The position numbers were made by a program, and so were the translations under genes. A model generated the notes under the pieces. It saw only the letters and a list, made by a program, of their open reading frames with translations, did no database searches and was not told the origin of the DNA. From Stratiolaelaps scimitus (lineage: Eukaryota > Arthropoda > Arachnida > Mesostigmata > Laelapidae): a DNA stretch of 64,000 bases. Position 1 is the first letter of the stretch. Each line of letters opens with the position of its first letter. The stretch spans positions 558,001 through 622,000 of the forward strand of contig JABWDB010000046.1 in NCBI GenBank assembly GCA_019614645.1, written 5' to 3'. Shown in pieces: positions 11,691 through 22,948 of this stretch.

Positions 11691-12127
11691 TACCGTGACG
11701 GCCTGCTAGGACGCCACCTGTACATCAACCTGCGCTCCAGATCCCGTTTGCAGAATCTGGGCAAACGTCGCAGCGCCGCCGGTTTGTTTTTCCGAGACTT
11801 TGATGATGATGTCACCGTCGCGGTTCCGGCCTCAAGCGGCTTGACGTGGCTGCGTAACGCTGCTACCGTCTCCGCGTACGTCGAGTTTTCGGGAACTCGG
11901 ACGCGGACTGTACTCCCCGCTGAGGGTTTCGGGTGCTGCGGCTGCTGATGGTGCTCCCGTGAGCGCGATGCGTTCCTTGGGCTGCGGAGGCCCTTGCGAG
12001 CGGACACCTTGATGGTGCAGTCGTGCAGCCTGGCGCAGACCTTAGCCGTCTTTCTGGCCAACTGACCGTCGACTGCCTCACTAACATGCAAGCTGATCGC
12101 CTCCCCGGCCTCCAGTATTTTTTTTGC

Positions 12128-13080
12128 CACCTCTGCAAACTTTTTTGCTGACTTAAGCGAACGAATCTCGTGAGGAAGCGATGTCCAGAGCATTGGCAGC
12201 TGACAAGCGAGGGCGTGTCAGCTAGATTCTCTCCTGACGAATGGTATCACAAACTTAGTTGGTCGGCGAGCTGTTCGTCTCCTTACAGCTACTAACGGAA
12301 AAGCAATATCAGCAGGAATAATACCTCTAGACATTTTAAAAGCTAGGAGAGCGACATGGAGTGCATACAAAGCCGTCAACTTAAGTAACGAGTATTTTCC
12401 CATGATGTTCGTGACGGAATCTGACCGGCGCTTATTAAAGAGTACGCGGATCGCATCATTCTGGACGATCTCTCCCCTCTTCAATATACCTTTGTAGCCA
12501 CCCCCCCCCCCCAGACCGCAAGGCCGTAACACAGAAGTGGCATGAGCAGGACGTTGTAAAGTCTTAACAAGGCGACGAAGCATGGCAATAAGTGTGTAGC
12601 ATTTTAGTAGGAATGACTGGAGATGTTTATGTCATTTAAGAGTATCGTGTAAGGTTGTGCCAAGACACTTCACTGACTCAGACCATGGGCGCATCTCACG
12701 ACAAAGTTGCACCGGCACCACCTGGACCGACCTCTGTGGTAGACGGAATAACGAGATGTTCGTCTTCTTGGCATTGATCACTAAGCCGAAGTCTTCAAAG
12801 GTCCCAACTATGTCCTCAACCCTCTTAAGTGCCACTTCTATATCACTTTGCACTGAGGTTGGGCGAATGCGGAACAAGAGAGACGTATCAGCTGCATATG
12901 CAGTAGCCTTCCCACATCCAACAGCAGGCATTTCAAGCAGAACAGAGTTGAAGAGGCTGATAAACATAAAAGGACCCAAAATAGAGCCCTGCGGAGTACC
13001 AATGTCCATCACACACCAATGATATGATTCCACGCCATCTGCCTTCAAAATGTCGGTTTAGCTCGTTGGCAATGACTTGT
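12128..13080 (-). mobile_element. Jockey-like LINE 3' fragment 1
   Basis: On the minus strand 13048-12632 encodes RT motif B GTPQGSILGPFMF and a damaged catalytic box (AYAADTSLL instead of YADD), then SVKCLGTTL. The C-terminal thumb region follows at 12583-12218 (QNDAIRVLFNKRRSDSVTNI) and 12193-12130 (LWTSLPHEIRSLKSAKKF). This is the order of jockey/RTE-type RT C-termini. It directly abuts the 5' end of the R1-like relic. Confidence 0.7.
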
Positions 13081-13493
13081 GGTTCGTCCACTGTCTTTCC
13101 CCCACTACAATGCTTCCAGGTAGCGTAGCCCTTTGCCTACCCTTACCGCAGGATGCCTTTAGGAAATTCCATAATCGTTTCGAGTTCCTTTAAGGATATT
13201 GAACTGTCGTTGATAAAATGCAGTCTGGCTGCTTGAACTTAGAACCGGTACTTGCGAAGACTAACATACAACGCATCATTAGATTCTTTCGAGCCTACTT
13301 TTACCGGTCTTTAGATTCTAACCGAACTTTGGGCCAACGGTGTTGAATCTGAATTTCCCTGTGACCTTAAGTTGCTGGTCTCCCGCGGCTTTCTCACCGT
13401 TCCCCGTGGTTAGTTCAAAGTCACAGCCGTTCGGAAATAACTGTCATACCAAGTATCGATGATGACTCCACATGGCCGCGCCACCGGAGACAT

Positions 13494-13795
13494 TGGCTTT
13501 ATTTCGTACGGCATTGTACGTTACTATTTATGTCTTTCAAGTTCCCGCCGGACGGCTATACATCTAGACCGTCCTATCTGTTCTGGTGTCTATACCGTAT
13601 AGGCGACACAGTGTATCGTAACGGATCGCGATGACTGACGCGTGTCGCTGCTGAGCGTCTGTTCGTAGCCACCGTTGCCGTGGCGTGGCGGTGGGTTGGT
13701 CGTCTCTCCAACAGGCGCGGACGTGGCGGCCCCCGGCGCTTAGTGAACCATTCGATTGTTTGTCTCCGGCGTGCGTGTGAACTGGTGTGCTATTC
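13494..13795 (-). repeat. LTR, left copy of the gypsy-like element
   Basis: Direct repeat partner of 17101-17285. It retains about 110 bases between GACTGACGCGTGTCGC and GTGTGAACTGGTGTGCT that are absent from the other copy. Ends are judged from where the similarity starts and stops; target-site duplications were not identified. Confidence 0.6.
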
Positions 13796-14099
13796 AATTC
13801 AAATCATTGTTTATTGTCAGAACTGCAATTTCACAATGCTCAAGTTCTCGAAAAAGCAAAACAAGGATAAACGTGTATGTAACAGATCACGATAAACATG
13901 ACCATAAAAGCCGTACTAAAAGTTACGAGGTACAAAACCGGAATATTCTATTGAGGCTATCCTACGCCCCTATTATTAGAGGTGCATCACCACCCAGGCA
14001 TTACACGAAATATTTAATTGCACACATAACATCTACATTTTTATACACAAATAGTTCAATTTTTAGCAGCTTTCTCCACTTCGCAAGTGAACTCTTTTG

Positions 14100-14925
14100 C
14101 TGAGGTGAGAGATCGAATCTCGCGAGGAAGCGAACCCCAGGGGACCGGGATGTGGTAAGCTAGGGTAAGCCGCCCCAATTTGTTATACTATAGCATAGTA
14201 ACGGGACGAGCAGCATTTTATAAACCAGAAGCAGACCCTCGACGGGTATTCCCAAACTATTGGGTCGCGTCAGTGAGGCGATGACCGCATAGCACCTAGA
14301 AGCCACTCCACTCATGTGGTCCTTCCAATCAAGTGTGTCCCTTATAGTTAGGCCTAAGCATTTGACAGTCGAGGACAACGAAACCGGTAAGCCACAGAGT
14401 TAATAATTGTTTTTCAAGCTGTTCCCCTATCTGACAGGCCTCAGCTCTAAACCTTTAGGTATTACTATGAGGACCTGTCGGGACCACCTTTTTGCTTAAT
14501 CTCTTCCACTCGTACCTGGCGAGAATCTTCAGATAAAGAAAGGTGATAAAGAACTCCAAAGATTCTACGCGTCTGACAGATTTGAACCTGTGCCCCTCCG
14601 GTTGGACTGACTGAACCTGTGCTGGCCTCTGCGGCGCCCGAAAGAGGGTGATGACTGCCTTGCTCGCATTTATAGCCAGTCCGAATCTCTCAAAAATTTC
14701 GATCACCTCTTCAACTCTACCGACTGCTACTTGAATATCACTGTGAGCCGAGGACGTAGAAACCCGAGACAAAAGAGACGTATCGTCCGCGTGTGCCATA
14801 GCCTTACAAAAAGTTCCCAGCTGACATCTTCAACAGGATAAAGTTGACCAGCACTATGAACATGCAAGGGCCTAGGATAGAGCCTTGCGAAGTTCCGATA
14901 ACAACCTCTTCCCATGCGCACTCTA
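14100..14925 (-). mobile_element. Jockey-like LINE fragment 2, nested in the LTR element
   Basis: Same family as 12128-13080: IGTSQGSILGPCMFI, then HADDTSLLSR, then RFGLAINASKAVITLFRAPQ, interrupted by SINE A (14416-14592) and resuming as VKCLGLTIRDTLDWKDHM. Frameshifts occur around 14780-14830. It lies between the integrase end (about 15000) and the left LTR (about 13800) of the gypsy-like element, so it inserted into that element. Confidence 0.7.
14416..14592 (-). mobile_element. SINE family A copy inside a jockey fragment
   Basis: It shares the B box (GGTTCAAATC) and body with the other two copies. It interrupts the reverse-transcriptase reading frame of the jockey-like relic: homologous protein sequence resumes on either side (LFRAPQRPAQV before, VKCLGLTIRDTL after). 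This makes it the youngest layer of the nested insertions here. Confidence 0.65.
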
Positions 14926-14999
14926 CCTCACCGACCTTAACTGCTTGTTTTCGATCCGCGAGATGCGATCTAAACCATCGAACAATATATGGCTTTCAA

Positions 15000-15731
15000 C
15001 CCAGGTGTTGTAGTGCCTGCAAAAAAAAGGAATGCCGAAGACGTTTGAATGCAGCCGACACAGGACACGTAGGTTGTACCGGGATGAAGTCCACTGTGGT
15101 TGGTGTTGAGAGGTGGGTGGTGGACGAAGCGTTTGAGACGGGAGACGTGTACACTTCGTTTCGTCCACCGGATTCTTGGCAGGTCTGCGTCCGGAGTGAG
15201 TACAATCTCGAAATTTGTCAGTTCCGTTTTCCGTATAATCTTGTAGGGTCAGAAGTGTCGTTTTTGCAACTTATCCGAGAGGTCAACCGTGTGTACTGGG
15301 ATATGGAGGAAAACACGCTCCCCGTGGTCAAAATCGAGAGCTCTGCGGTCCCGGTCGGTGCGTTCTTCATTGACACATTTCTCTATGTCCGCCAACGTTT
15401 GGGCCAGTTTGCGAGCGTAGTTCGTTCGGTCGATGAGTTTATTGACGCAGTCATCGATGGAGCTTGCACGGTCAGATGGCGTAGGTGGAAATTGTGAAAC
15501 AAACGTAGAGGTTGACTCCCGGCAGTGGGTCAAGAAGAACAGCGAGCGCTTGGTTGCGCGTTGCGGCGTGGTGGTGTACGGGCATGACACGTATGGAAGC
15601 AGTTCATCCCAATCGGGCTGTCGTTCGTTGACGTATTTGGCGAGCATATCGGCGAATGCACGATGCGATCGCTCTGTTTGTCTATTGTGTAAGAAAACAC
15701 ACGTATGGTTTATAGAGAATGGTGAACTCAA
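15000..15731 (-). pseudogene. Integrase C-terminal remnant of the gypsy-like element
   Basis: The frame at 15731-15249 contains the end of the integrase core (DWDELLPYVSCPYTTTPQRA), followed by the GPY/F-like region (FDHGERVFLHIP, DLSDKLQKRHF). A frame change leads to PYKIIRKTELTNFEIVLTP and VHVSRLKRF. The first two catalytic acids of the DDE core are absent because the preceding part is deleted. Confidence 0.65.
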
Positions 15732-15735
15732 CTAA

Positions 15736-15985
15736 CGAATGGACGTGCACGACAATGTATGTATTGTGGGAGAGTAGGAGCGTGCACACACACACACACA
15801 CACAGACTATCGAGGGTACCAGCAGGGGGAGACGTGCAGACGGCACGTCAGGCGGTAGGCGATCGAGGGGGCTATCAGGGAAGAGAAGTGTCATCACCGA
15901 TCAGTCCCGTCGGTATGGTCGGAAGTAAAGCCGGCTACTCGAGTGTATTCGGTCTGTACAATAAAACAAAACCCTCCATGAGATA
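15736..15985 (+). repeat. LTR-like insertion block at the internal deletion
   Basis: Between the integrase and protease remnants is a 250-base block with no pol similarity. It starts near a TG-rich segment, contains a CA microsatellite (15785-15804) and ends with GTCTGTACAATAAAACAAA, resembling the polyadenylation end of a LTR. It may be a solo LTR inserted in + orientation that replaced RT/RNase H. No second copy exists in the window to prove it. Confidence 0.3.
15785..15804. repeat. CA microsatellite
   Basis: (CA)10 in the LTR-like block; a second one is at 53962-53981, directly downstream of an ABCC donor site (exon 54184-53989). Confidence 0.95.
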
Positions 15986-16010
15986 CCAATCGCGCTCATA
16001 CGCAAGAAAC

Positions 16011-16955
16011 CTACTGTTTTCGCTTAGCTGCCTCACTAAAGGCCCTTACGCCATTCCTTACAATTGGTTTGAGGGCAATAGGGTGAAGTGCGACGTTGAT
16101 TTGTGCCGCAGCGCCTGGTGATTTCGGCGACGAGACCTCCGGTCCCAAACCGAACTGTTGGACTCTTGAAAAAGGCGGCGCCGACCACAGAGATGTCTGC
16201 TCCAAGGTCGATCAGACACCGTGATGCGGACGTGGTTATGTTCGAGTTCGACGACGCCGCTGGCTCCCAGTGAGTTCAGTATCAGCGGCTTTGTTAGTTT
16301 CCCGGACGTCGGGCTCGGTTGAGCCTGCGACTCGGTCGCGACGCGTCCCAGGATGCCGGCGGTGACTCCCGGTTGGGAGGCTTTCCTCGCTTCCGGTTCA
16401 GGCAGTTGCCTAGTACGTGACCCGGATAAGCGCACCAACTGCAGTATGACAAGCCGTCCTTCGTGAATCGTTGACCCTTGAGGCATGGGCCGTCTGGTTG
16501 CTCATTTCGCAATGGCGGACTATGGGACCGTGAAGGTGAGCGTGTAGTGCTACTGGCTGGGGAAGGTGGGAGTCCCCGCGGGTTCGCCGCGGCCGTATCC
16601 ATGAACCGAACCTTGAACGCGGTACAGAACGTGTCAAACGTAGTCAGATCTCGGGCCGTGTCAAACCATGCCGCGGCGACTTCCTGCAAGGCGATGCGGA
16701 CGCCTACGAGCTTGCGATCTGCACTGTGAACGTTGCGGTTGCCTTGTAATCTTGAAGCCATTGGGCTGCCCGTCATGACGTGGTCCTTCCCGTGAACTTT
16801 GGAGGTTCTTGGGGGACCTGTACCATGACGGAGTTGAGTGCCATGTCTGGGTCCTCATCAGTTGATTTTGCGCTTTCGAAGGGGTCGTCCGAGGCGGCCG
16901 GTGAGGTGGGGTTGGCGACGGTAGTGTACGACTTACCAAAGCGGGTCGTACTCAT
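16011..16955 (-). pseudogene. gag-protease remnant of the gypsy-like element
   Basis: The gag region starts MSTTRFGKSYTTVANPTS (16955), shifts frame near 16775 and continues with ALQEVAAAWFDTARDLTTFD and a CCHC knuckle. The protease motif CLIDLGADISVVGAAFF is read in a third frame, with Leu where active retroviral-type proteases have Thr/Ser after the catalytic Asp. At least two frameshifts make it inactive. Confidence 0.65.
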
Positions 16956-17100
16956 GCGCGGTTTCTGGGCAGAGGCTAGCAGTCGGAGCTCGACTCTTTG
17001 GGGAGCTGGTCGAAGCGTCCATCCGGTAGCACTCGCTTGGTTGAGAGGTATGGGTGGTACCCCGCATTTCCACCACTCTATAATAACGCTGCGTGTCGGA

Positions 17101-17285
17101 AGCTTTATTTCGTACGGCGTTGTACTTTACTATCTATGTCTTCCAAGTTCCCGCCGGACGGCTACACTTCTATGCCGTCCTATCTGTTCTGGTGGCGTCT
17201 GCCGTATAGGCGGCCCAGTGTATCGTATCAGTGGGTCGCCGTGACTGGCGCTTGTCGCCGTGGAGTGTGAACTGCTGTGCTGTTA
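17101..17285 (-). repeat. LTR, right copy of the gypsy-like element
   Basis: Direct repeat of 13494-13795, shorter through an internal deletion; ends with GTGTGAACTGCTGTGCT. Being at the high-coordinate side of a minus-strand element, it corresponds to the 5' LTR upstream of gag. Confidence 0.6.
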
Positions 17286-17337
17286 GGTATGTGTCAACTT
17301 TTTTAAAATAGTCAGCCTCTTTATAACCCGGACAATT

Positions 17338-18380
17338 TCATGTCCCTGGTGTAGTGGAGAGACGACTCTCGAGAACCCGGATTCTTCTTTGTGCCTCCTG
17401 AAGTTTAGCGCATACAGTCTTGCACTCTCTACATCCCTCCAGATGTTTCTCCTCCTTGGCTTTTTCCAGCTCCTTTTCTGCTTTATCTCGTATCCTGTCT
17501 AAAGCTTTTATTCTGCTTTCCAGGCTACCGATGGAGCGCGTAAGACTATCTCTCTCACCTGTCGCGTGCGTGAGTCTATCCCAGAGACCTTTGTGCCTTT
17601 CAGCCCAGTCCCTGTTCTGGTCTTCTAGCTTTTGAATTTGCGTTTCAAGCTCTTTTTGTGCTATGGGATCTGGTGTTACCAATTTTATGGCACTCTGCAC
17701 CTCTTTTATAGCCGTTCTGAAGCCTCCAATGTGGCAGCTGAGGTCAGCTGAGGTCATTTTAATCTCGATCTTGGTGTTCCTGACCTCAGAATACACTGCA
17801 AGCGGCATGAGCGCACTGAGTCCTGCATAGCAGAAGACTTTTTTTTTTTTTCTGAACAGCCCAGACCGTAGAGCCCGGCGTTTCTCTCTTCCTATCTCTT
17901 CGAGAGTTTGGAGAGCCCGATGCCATCCTTTTCCTTTGTGACTTACGGCTCTGATTGGAAGAATACGTGTGATCATCTTTCATGTCTTCACCTGTCTCCT
18001 CTCTAGTTAAAGTCTGTTCATCTGAACACCCGAGACCACTACCCTTGGATTCTCTTCCTACGGTATCTACTGTTGACCCTACATTCTCATCCAAGGCGGA
18101 GATATCTACTCGACTCTCCTTCCCCGTCGGGTCCGTCCCCATAGGAGCCTGGCCCACCGTTGCACATTTACATTTAAAGGGGTTGTCCGTCTTATGATGC
18201 AATGCCGAAGGCAGTACCGTGGACGTTAAATGTTCGCTGTGCATCAGGCCGAAAAGTTTATAGGAGCCTGGTCCGCCATCTAAAACAACTATGCACAAAA
18301 TAGTGATAAGAGTGAAAGCGTGCGGAAAACTTTCCAGAAAGCCTCCGAAAAGTTTTCCAGTTAGACGCCCTATCTGCACC
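17338..18380 (-). pseudogene. Coiled-coil ORF1-like protein of a LINE, frameshifted
   Basis: 17338-17845 encodes a long heptad-rich coiled coil (QKELETQIQKLEDQNRDWAE, LESRIKALDRIRDKAEKELE) ending in a Cys pair (LEGCRECKTVCAKLQEAQRR). The upstream part is in another frame (17850-18145; basic QSRKSQRKRMASGSPNSRRD), the switch falling at a homopolymer near 17840-17852. A basic region plus coiled coil fits an L1/R1-style ORF1 N-terminus, but a host gene cannot be excluded. SINE B (18151-18262) interrupts the 5' side. Confidence 0.45.
18151..18262 (+). mobile_element. SINE family B copy (body and 3' end)
   Basis: The body CACATTTACATTTAAAGG and CTTATGATGCAATGCCGAA is followed by the family B 3' segment GCAGTACCGTGGACGTTAAA. 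The reverse complement of that segment occurs at 7205-7262 and 58524-58574. It interrupts the N-terminal side of the coiled-coil ORF at 17338-18380. Confidence 0.55.
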
Positions 18381-18769
18381 CCACCGCCTACCAGGCTGGC
18401 TAATCTAAATGCTTATACCTTTGACCCGGGCCTCTATACCTAACCCGAAAGGAGAAGTCTATCCCTGCTTGGAGACGTATCCTCCCGGTATATAAGGCAG
18501 GCCGTCCTGGCTACCTAAGTTACTCACTTTCTCATTGAAATCCGAGGCGGACGGGCACGCCACCAGCCTTCTCCCGCTCGTGAAGAGGTTGGTCAACCTC
18601 CAAAGAGGCCTCAGGTTCAGCACAAAGTCCGTTCAAGACAGATTTCATCAATCGTTCATTCAACACAGGTGTCTATGGAAACCTCAAAATTTCACGCGAA
18701 AACCGAGACGTGGGATCGCGTAAACGCACTCGTCCGTGTCTCGAAACCACACTATATTACCGATTTTGT

Positions 18770-19190
18770 ATTTCTGTTTAGCGATTCCGTGTCCAAAATG
18801 AAGCACTGCGCAATTTCTCAATTGATAACTTTAGGTCTAGCTTTTCTGTCCACTCGCGAAGATCTCCCAATGCCTGCTGGAGAGTTGATCCTTGTTGTGG
18901 CGTACTAGCTGGACCGTATATCTTAATGTCGTCCGTTGACACATACGGAGGGAGATTGTTTGTGAGCGGATTTATACATACAATATATACATTAAGCGTC
19001 CTAATACTGTAGGACACCCACATGTTGTCTTTGCGCTTTCCGAGAATTCTTCGTTGATGCGTACCCGGAAAGTTCTGTTGGGTAGTAAGTCTCTGATCCA
19101 GTCCACTATTAGCTTCCCCACTCGAAATGACGGAAGCGCTTCGATTAGGTTTATATGCGTTACCCTTTCGGATGCAGATTTGAGCATCGA
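18770..19190 (-). mobile_element. LINE reverse-transcriptase fragment
   Basis: On the minus strand 19187-18972 encodes LIVDWIRDLLPNRTFRVRIN and CGCPTVLGRLMYILYV (degenerate motif B). The next frame gives INPLTNNLPPYVSTDDIKIYGPA, with STDD in place of YADD, and a following ALGDLREWTEKLDLKLSIEK. The order matches CR1/jockey-type RTs. Both catalytic motifs are damaged. Confidence 0.65.
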
Positions 19191-20559
19191 AGCACTGCTA
19201 CGAATTTATTATAACTAGTTAGTTATTAATTGGCGTGTTGGGCTTATTTCTATAATGAGTGTGACCAACAACCATTGTTGCTTCAATCGTAACGAATGTC
19301 GACAATACGAGCAAATGAAGAAATTCATTAATAAGCACGTTGTGGTTGTTTACTGGGTTAATGTGAGTATTAGTAAGCACTTGCGCCCTTTAAGGTAACA
19401 AAACAAATTCATGAACTAATTAATTCGCCAGATTTTACGGAAATGATCGAACGTCCTTGACGGATACATGTATAAAGCAGAGGGTGCACCTCGAACAGTT
19501 CGAAATTTGTCCTTTAACGTAGATCTATGGCGCTTGTCAGACACCTTTAATTCGCCAACTGATATTCACGGCACTAGAAGATCCCGTAGGACATACGGCT
19601 CTTGCCATAAAACTTAATTCTAACTGATTAGTCGTTTGTACTTTTGCCCTGTAGGCAGTTGTATAACACAGCGGGCGTCGAAAAGACGCCCACCAGAGGC
19701 CAATAAGTTCTCGACGGGGAAGGGTCGTGTGGGAAACGGATGCCTTCTGGTTGTAGTGGTCGGTTGGTGATTTGGTTACGCAGGTGTGCTGAACGTAGAT
19801 ACTCCACGTATTTTTTTTAAAACGCTCTCAATACTGATAAAACACGACATTTAAATCACCTCTATATACTCACGTCACTGCATGCATCCACCCTATCAGC
19901 AGTGTGACGAGATGGTTGTCCCCTGGTAAATAAGTCGGACACTTCTTGTCACATGAGAATTCATTTGGCTTCTCTAGACGTGAGAGGCAGCGGATGAGAC
20001 TGTCGGTTGGATCACTTTCGATGAATGGCTGATATTGATATATGAGGCTGGACTTTAGTACATCAGAGCAATTAGAGGTGAATTCGAGAGAAAATGTTCT
20101 GGCTTGATTATTTTTAATTTGATTTTGCTCGCGTCTTCAGGGAGACAGAATCATTACTACGAGACAATGTCATTTTGTTGCATTTTTCATTGGAGCATAG
20201 CACAAATTGTATCACTATGGCTGGTCAATCGACCAGCTTGGAGAACAACTTTTGTCTATAAGCGGTGAATGTGTCGTGGATGTGTAGTGTGTAGCGGCAC
20301 ATGTCGTGTGAACCTTTCGTGCACGTTTGACGTCTGGGCTTGTGCCACATCGATCTAGGAATACAACAACGTTCAACACGCGTTGAATCGAGTGAGCGAT
20401 GGTCTTAATGACTGCCTGTCTACGCCGTTGAAGCACCATCCAGATTTAATTTGAATGGTGACCAAATCGTCGAACACTCATACTTTGTTTGACACAACAC
20501 GTGGCAAACCGCCTGTGCCTAGCAGCACGTTCACTGAATTAGAGCCCTGTTCATCGAAC
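19191..20559. other. Spacer in the transposon island
   Basis: No gene or known repeat is recognisable between the RT fragment and the BEL/Pao fragment. Probably decayed transposon sequence. Confidence 0.4.
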
Positions 20560-21190
20560 TGGTTAATGTTGGGAGATAGTCCGCACGTGAACGTAACCCT
20601 GGGAACGTGGTCTCTTTTGTGGTCTCTGGGAATCCCAATCCACTGAAGGCAATTTGATTGTAGGGCTTCGGGGTTCTAGATGGTACGGGCCACACTCTTG
20701 CATTTTCGAAGCCCGCCCGCCAATCGTGTAAATGACCAAAGCCTGTGGTCCAATGGGCTTGACATTCAAGGGACGGTTGGACACCAACGATCGCTGCAAA
20801 CCAGGATCCAGGAGGACTGCGCCGAAAAAGGCGCTAATTGTTAGAAAGAAAATCCATACGTAACCTAGGTTAACCTAACCGTCTAGGTTAATCAAATCTG
20901 ACAAACATTTGAGCGTACAAATGAATGTACTTAATTTTTCTGTATCATGAAGGCCCCTGGTGGTACACATCTCCGAAATAACTTGCATGTGAGCCGTTCG
21001 GCTATGGTGGCGTCTGCGTACCAATCCTGTCGAATCTGGAGGACTACTTTATATTGTTCTGCGGAGAAGCCTAGATGGATGATCTCACCAGCGGCTGATC
21101 CAACGAGCCCTTGTTTTAGTCGCCAAAACTTCTCGATCTCCAACATGTCCGGGTGAAGGCGTATAGCGGCCTCGAATATCATCCCCCATC
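20560..21190 (-). mobile_element. BEL/Pao-like LTR retrotransposon fragment
   Basis: 21182-20931 on the minus strand resembles the BEL/Pao gag helical region (LEIEKFWRLKQGLVGSAAGE). 20830-20563 resembles the BEL/Pao protease segment: VLLDPGLQRSLVSNRPLNV followed by IGPQALVIYTIGGRASK, where active proteases have DSG rather than DPG. No LTRs, RT or integrase were seen nearby. The fragment is inactive. Confidence 0.55.
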
Positions 21191-22357
21191 TATAGAATTT
21201 CTTGATGTCACCCGCGAAGATGACCCGCTATAGTGTGGCGCTGAAGAGTTATTTTTACTGATAATTATATGCTCTGCCGGTTTTGTAACTAATCAAACAC
21301 AATAATTGTAATAATAATGAACACTGTATTTATTTTGGAGCCCAGTCATTGTTGTAAATATTAGTTAGCCGATGTTAATTTATACACAATATTCGGGTCA
21401 ATTAGGCTTTGTCTCAAATTCGGAGGCCGCTTAGCCCGCTCTGCTTGTTTCTAAACTTTAACGCGTTCATAAATAAATGAGAGAGGAGACGGCGCTGCTC
21501 ATGACGAACAAAATTGTCAGAACGTCTCCTGCCAATCGTACGGATAAGACGTGTGTCTTTCCTTTGGATAGGTTAGCAGGTTGCCTCACCGCACGTAGTT
21601 TTTCATCAATATGCATAGATCACGGCGTGTTGAAGTGATCAAAGTGTTGTCAAAAGAAAGAGCAATCATTTTTGATCACTTTACCATTTTGTACCCCATC
21701 ATTAACATCTCAGGGGTTATCGAATTGACCACGATCCGCACTGTCCTTTCCTAATTGTAATTTTCCATGGAGTGTAATTGTGCCCATCTCCTGCCAACAT
21801 GATGTGAAAGTTTCGTTCGACCATCCTGAGTCGTTTCATCGGTTACAATATTGGCTTCGATGTGTTTCTACACTGTTTCATTATTATTCGCACAAGAATA
21901 GTCACTTCGTCACTGCCTTTCAATTCACAAAACGGTCCAAATATCGGATGCACATTTCTTTGTCAGTAGAGTCACTCTCGTGCTGATAACGATTTATGAG
22001 GAGAGAGAAATGACACTAGCTCTTCAGCTGCCAATTGGTTGGCTTATTGTCCAGTATGAGATACAATGTGAATAGGTCATACGAGATAGCATGATGAATG
22101 ATGCACGAAGATGTAGTTGAAACTCAGCACAGCAGCCCAATCTCTGCAATTTTTATAAATGATTCGGCTTCTTTATGTTAAATCAAAGCGCAGTTACATT
22201 TTACCAACACGAACACTATTTCACCCCCGTCCGGAACACTTTCGGAACGGTCCCAACCGACCAACCTTAAACAGGATCTCAGCAGTTTCAGCCCTTGCAA
22301 AAAGAATACTTTTCATACCGGCGATCATATTCTAGCATAAAGCAAAATGTGTTTTTC
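21191..22357. other. Spacer 3' of the - strand IR gene
   Basis: No coding signal. The last about 100 bases could be the receptor 3' UTR, with AATAAA on the minus strand at 22358-22363. Confidence 0.4.
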
Positions 22358-22948
22358 TTTATTTCGAGTCAACAAGTGACGTTAGTTGCCGTTACGGAGT
22401 GACTGGCGACGTTTCAGCTTCCCGATTGCCATCTCAGTGATAAAGGCGCCGATCGCGAACAAGCTGCAGATGCCGAGAAGAACGAGAGCTCCCGTAATTT
22501 CACGAAAAGTAAGGGCGTTCGGTAGCGGTGGCGATCCACGATGGCTGCGGGGTGCTCCTGTCCGTTCCAATATGCGCGTAAGCACCTTGGGGTTGGCTAT
22601 CTCATAGTGCTTTAGATGCGGCACAGGCGTCTCGAACATCCACTGAAGTCTGAAAGCAATAAATGGATTCAGCATTCATGCAACGATATCAGAAAATGAC
22701 GAATCTTAATTGTGCCGAAGAACTGGTTCGATAGACAAGACATATATACATAAAGGTAGCATTTTACGCCCCTCCACTCAAGGGACACGCGACTCGGTGA
22801 ATCCCCCACTCCGCACCGGCTGGTTACAGGTACGGCGCTATACGAGCCCGACTATAACGGAGAGCTAAACATGCACAGCGTGATATCAAATGTTCCTGAA
22901 CTACATATAAATATGTTAAAATATCATATTCTAGCATAAAGCAAAATA
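22326..22948 (+). repeat. Short local duplication at the 3' end of the - strand IR gene
   Basis: CATATTCTAGCATAAAGCAA with AAT following occurs at 22327-22349 and again at 22924-22946. Separately, GATATCAAATGTTCCTGAAC with TACA following occurs at about 22882 and 25351. These suggest local segment copying inside the receptor gene. Confidence 0.6.

Larger units (their letters stand above)
8800..12130 (-). mobile_element. R1-like non-LTR retrotransposon relic, ORF1-EN-RT order
   Basis: Read on the minus strand: ORF1 remains at 12130-11007 with three CCHC knuckles (CYKCQRVGHISFAC, CFKCGEMDHRAREC, CYVCNAEGHRAASMAC). An apurinic-type endonuclease fragment follows at 10864-10495 (VIVGGDF, WGS, FPDLTVCG), and then the RT N-terminus at about 9745-9000 (KAPGPDGI, INSLAKAFESIIESRLRTY, VFLDVKNAFN). 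The ORF1 with three knuckles and APE endonuclease upstream of RT match the R1/I group. Frameshifts are frequent, and RT stops before the catalytic YADD box, so it is 3'-truncated and inactive. About 225 bases of coiled-coil coding sequence replace the end of the endonuclease domain. Confidence 0.75.
13494..17290 (-). mobile_element. Ty3/gypsy-like LTR retrotransposon relic with nested insertions
   Basis: Flanked by direct repeats (13494-13795 and 17101-17285) sharing CTTTATTTCGTACGGC, AAGTTCCCGCCGGACGGCTA and GTCCTATCTGTTCTGGTG. On the minus strand: gag start near 16955, gag with one CCHC knuckle (CSWCAYPGHVLGNC, about 16430), protease box DLGAD (about 16188-16217), then a jump to the integrase C-terminal half (15731-15000; HRAFADMLAKYVNERQPDWD, LPRIRWTKRSVHVSRLKRF). 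RT, RNase H and most of integrase are missing. LTRs differ by about a dozen substitutions in the best 125 bases, so the insertion is old. No envelope-like gene was seen. Confidence 0.75.

Noticed and set aside
20860..20900. TTAACCTAGGTTAACCTAAC-like sequence suggesting TTAGG telomeric repeats
   Set aside because: Only two or three irregular units in both orientations, better explained as a small palindrome in decayed BEL/Pao flank.
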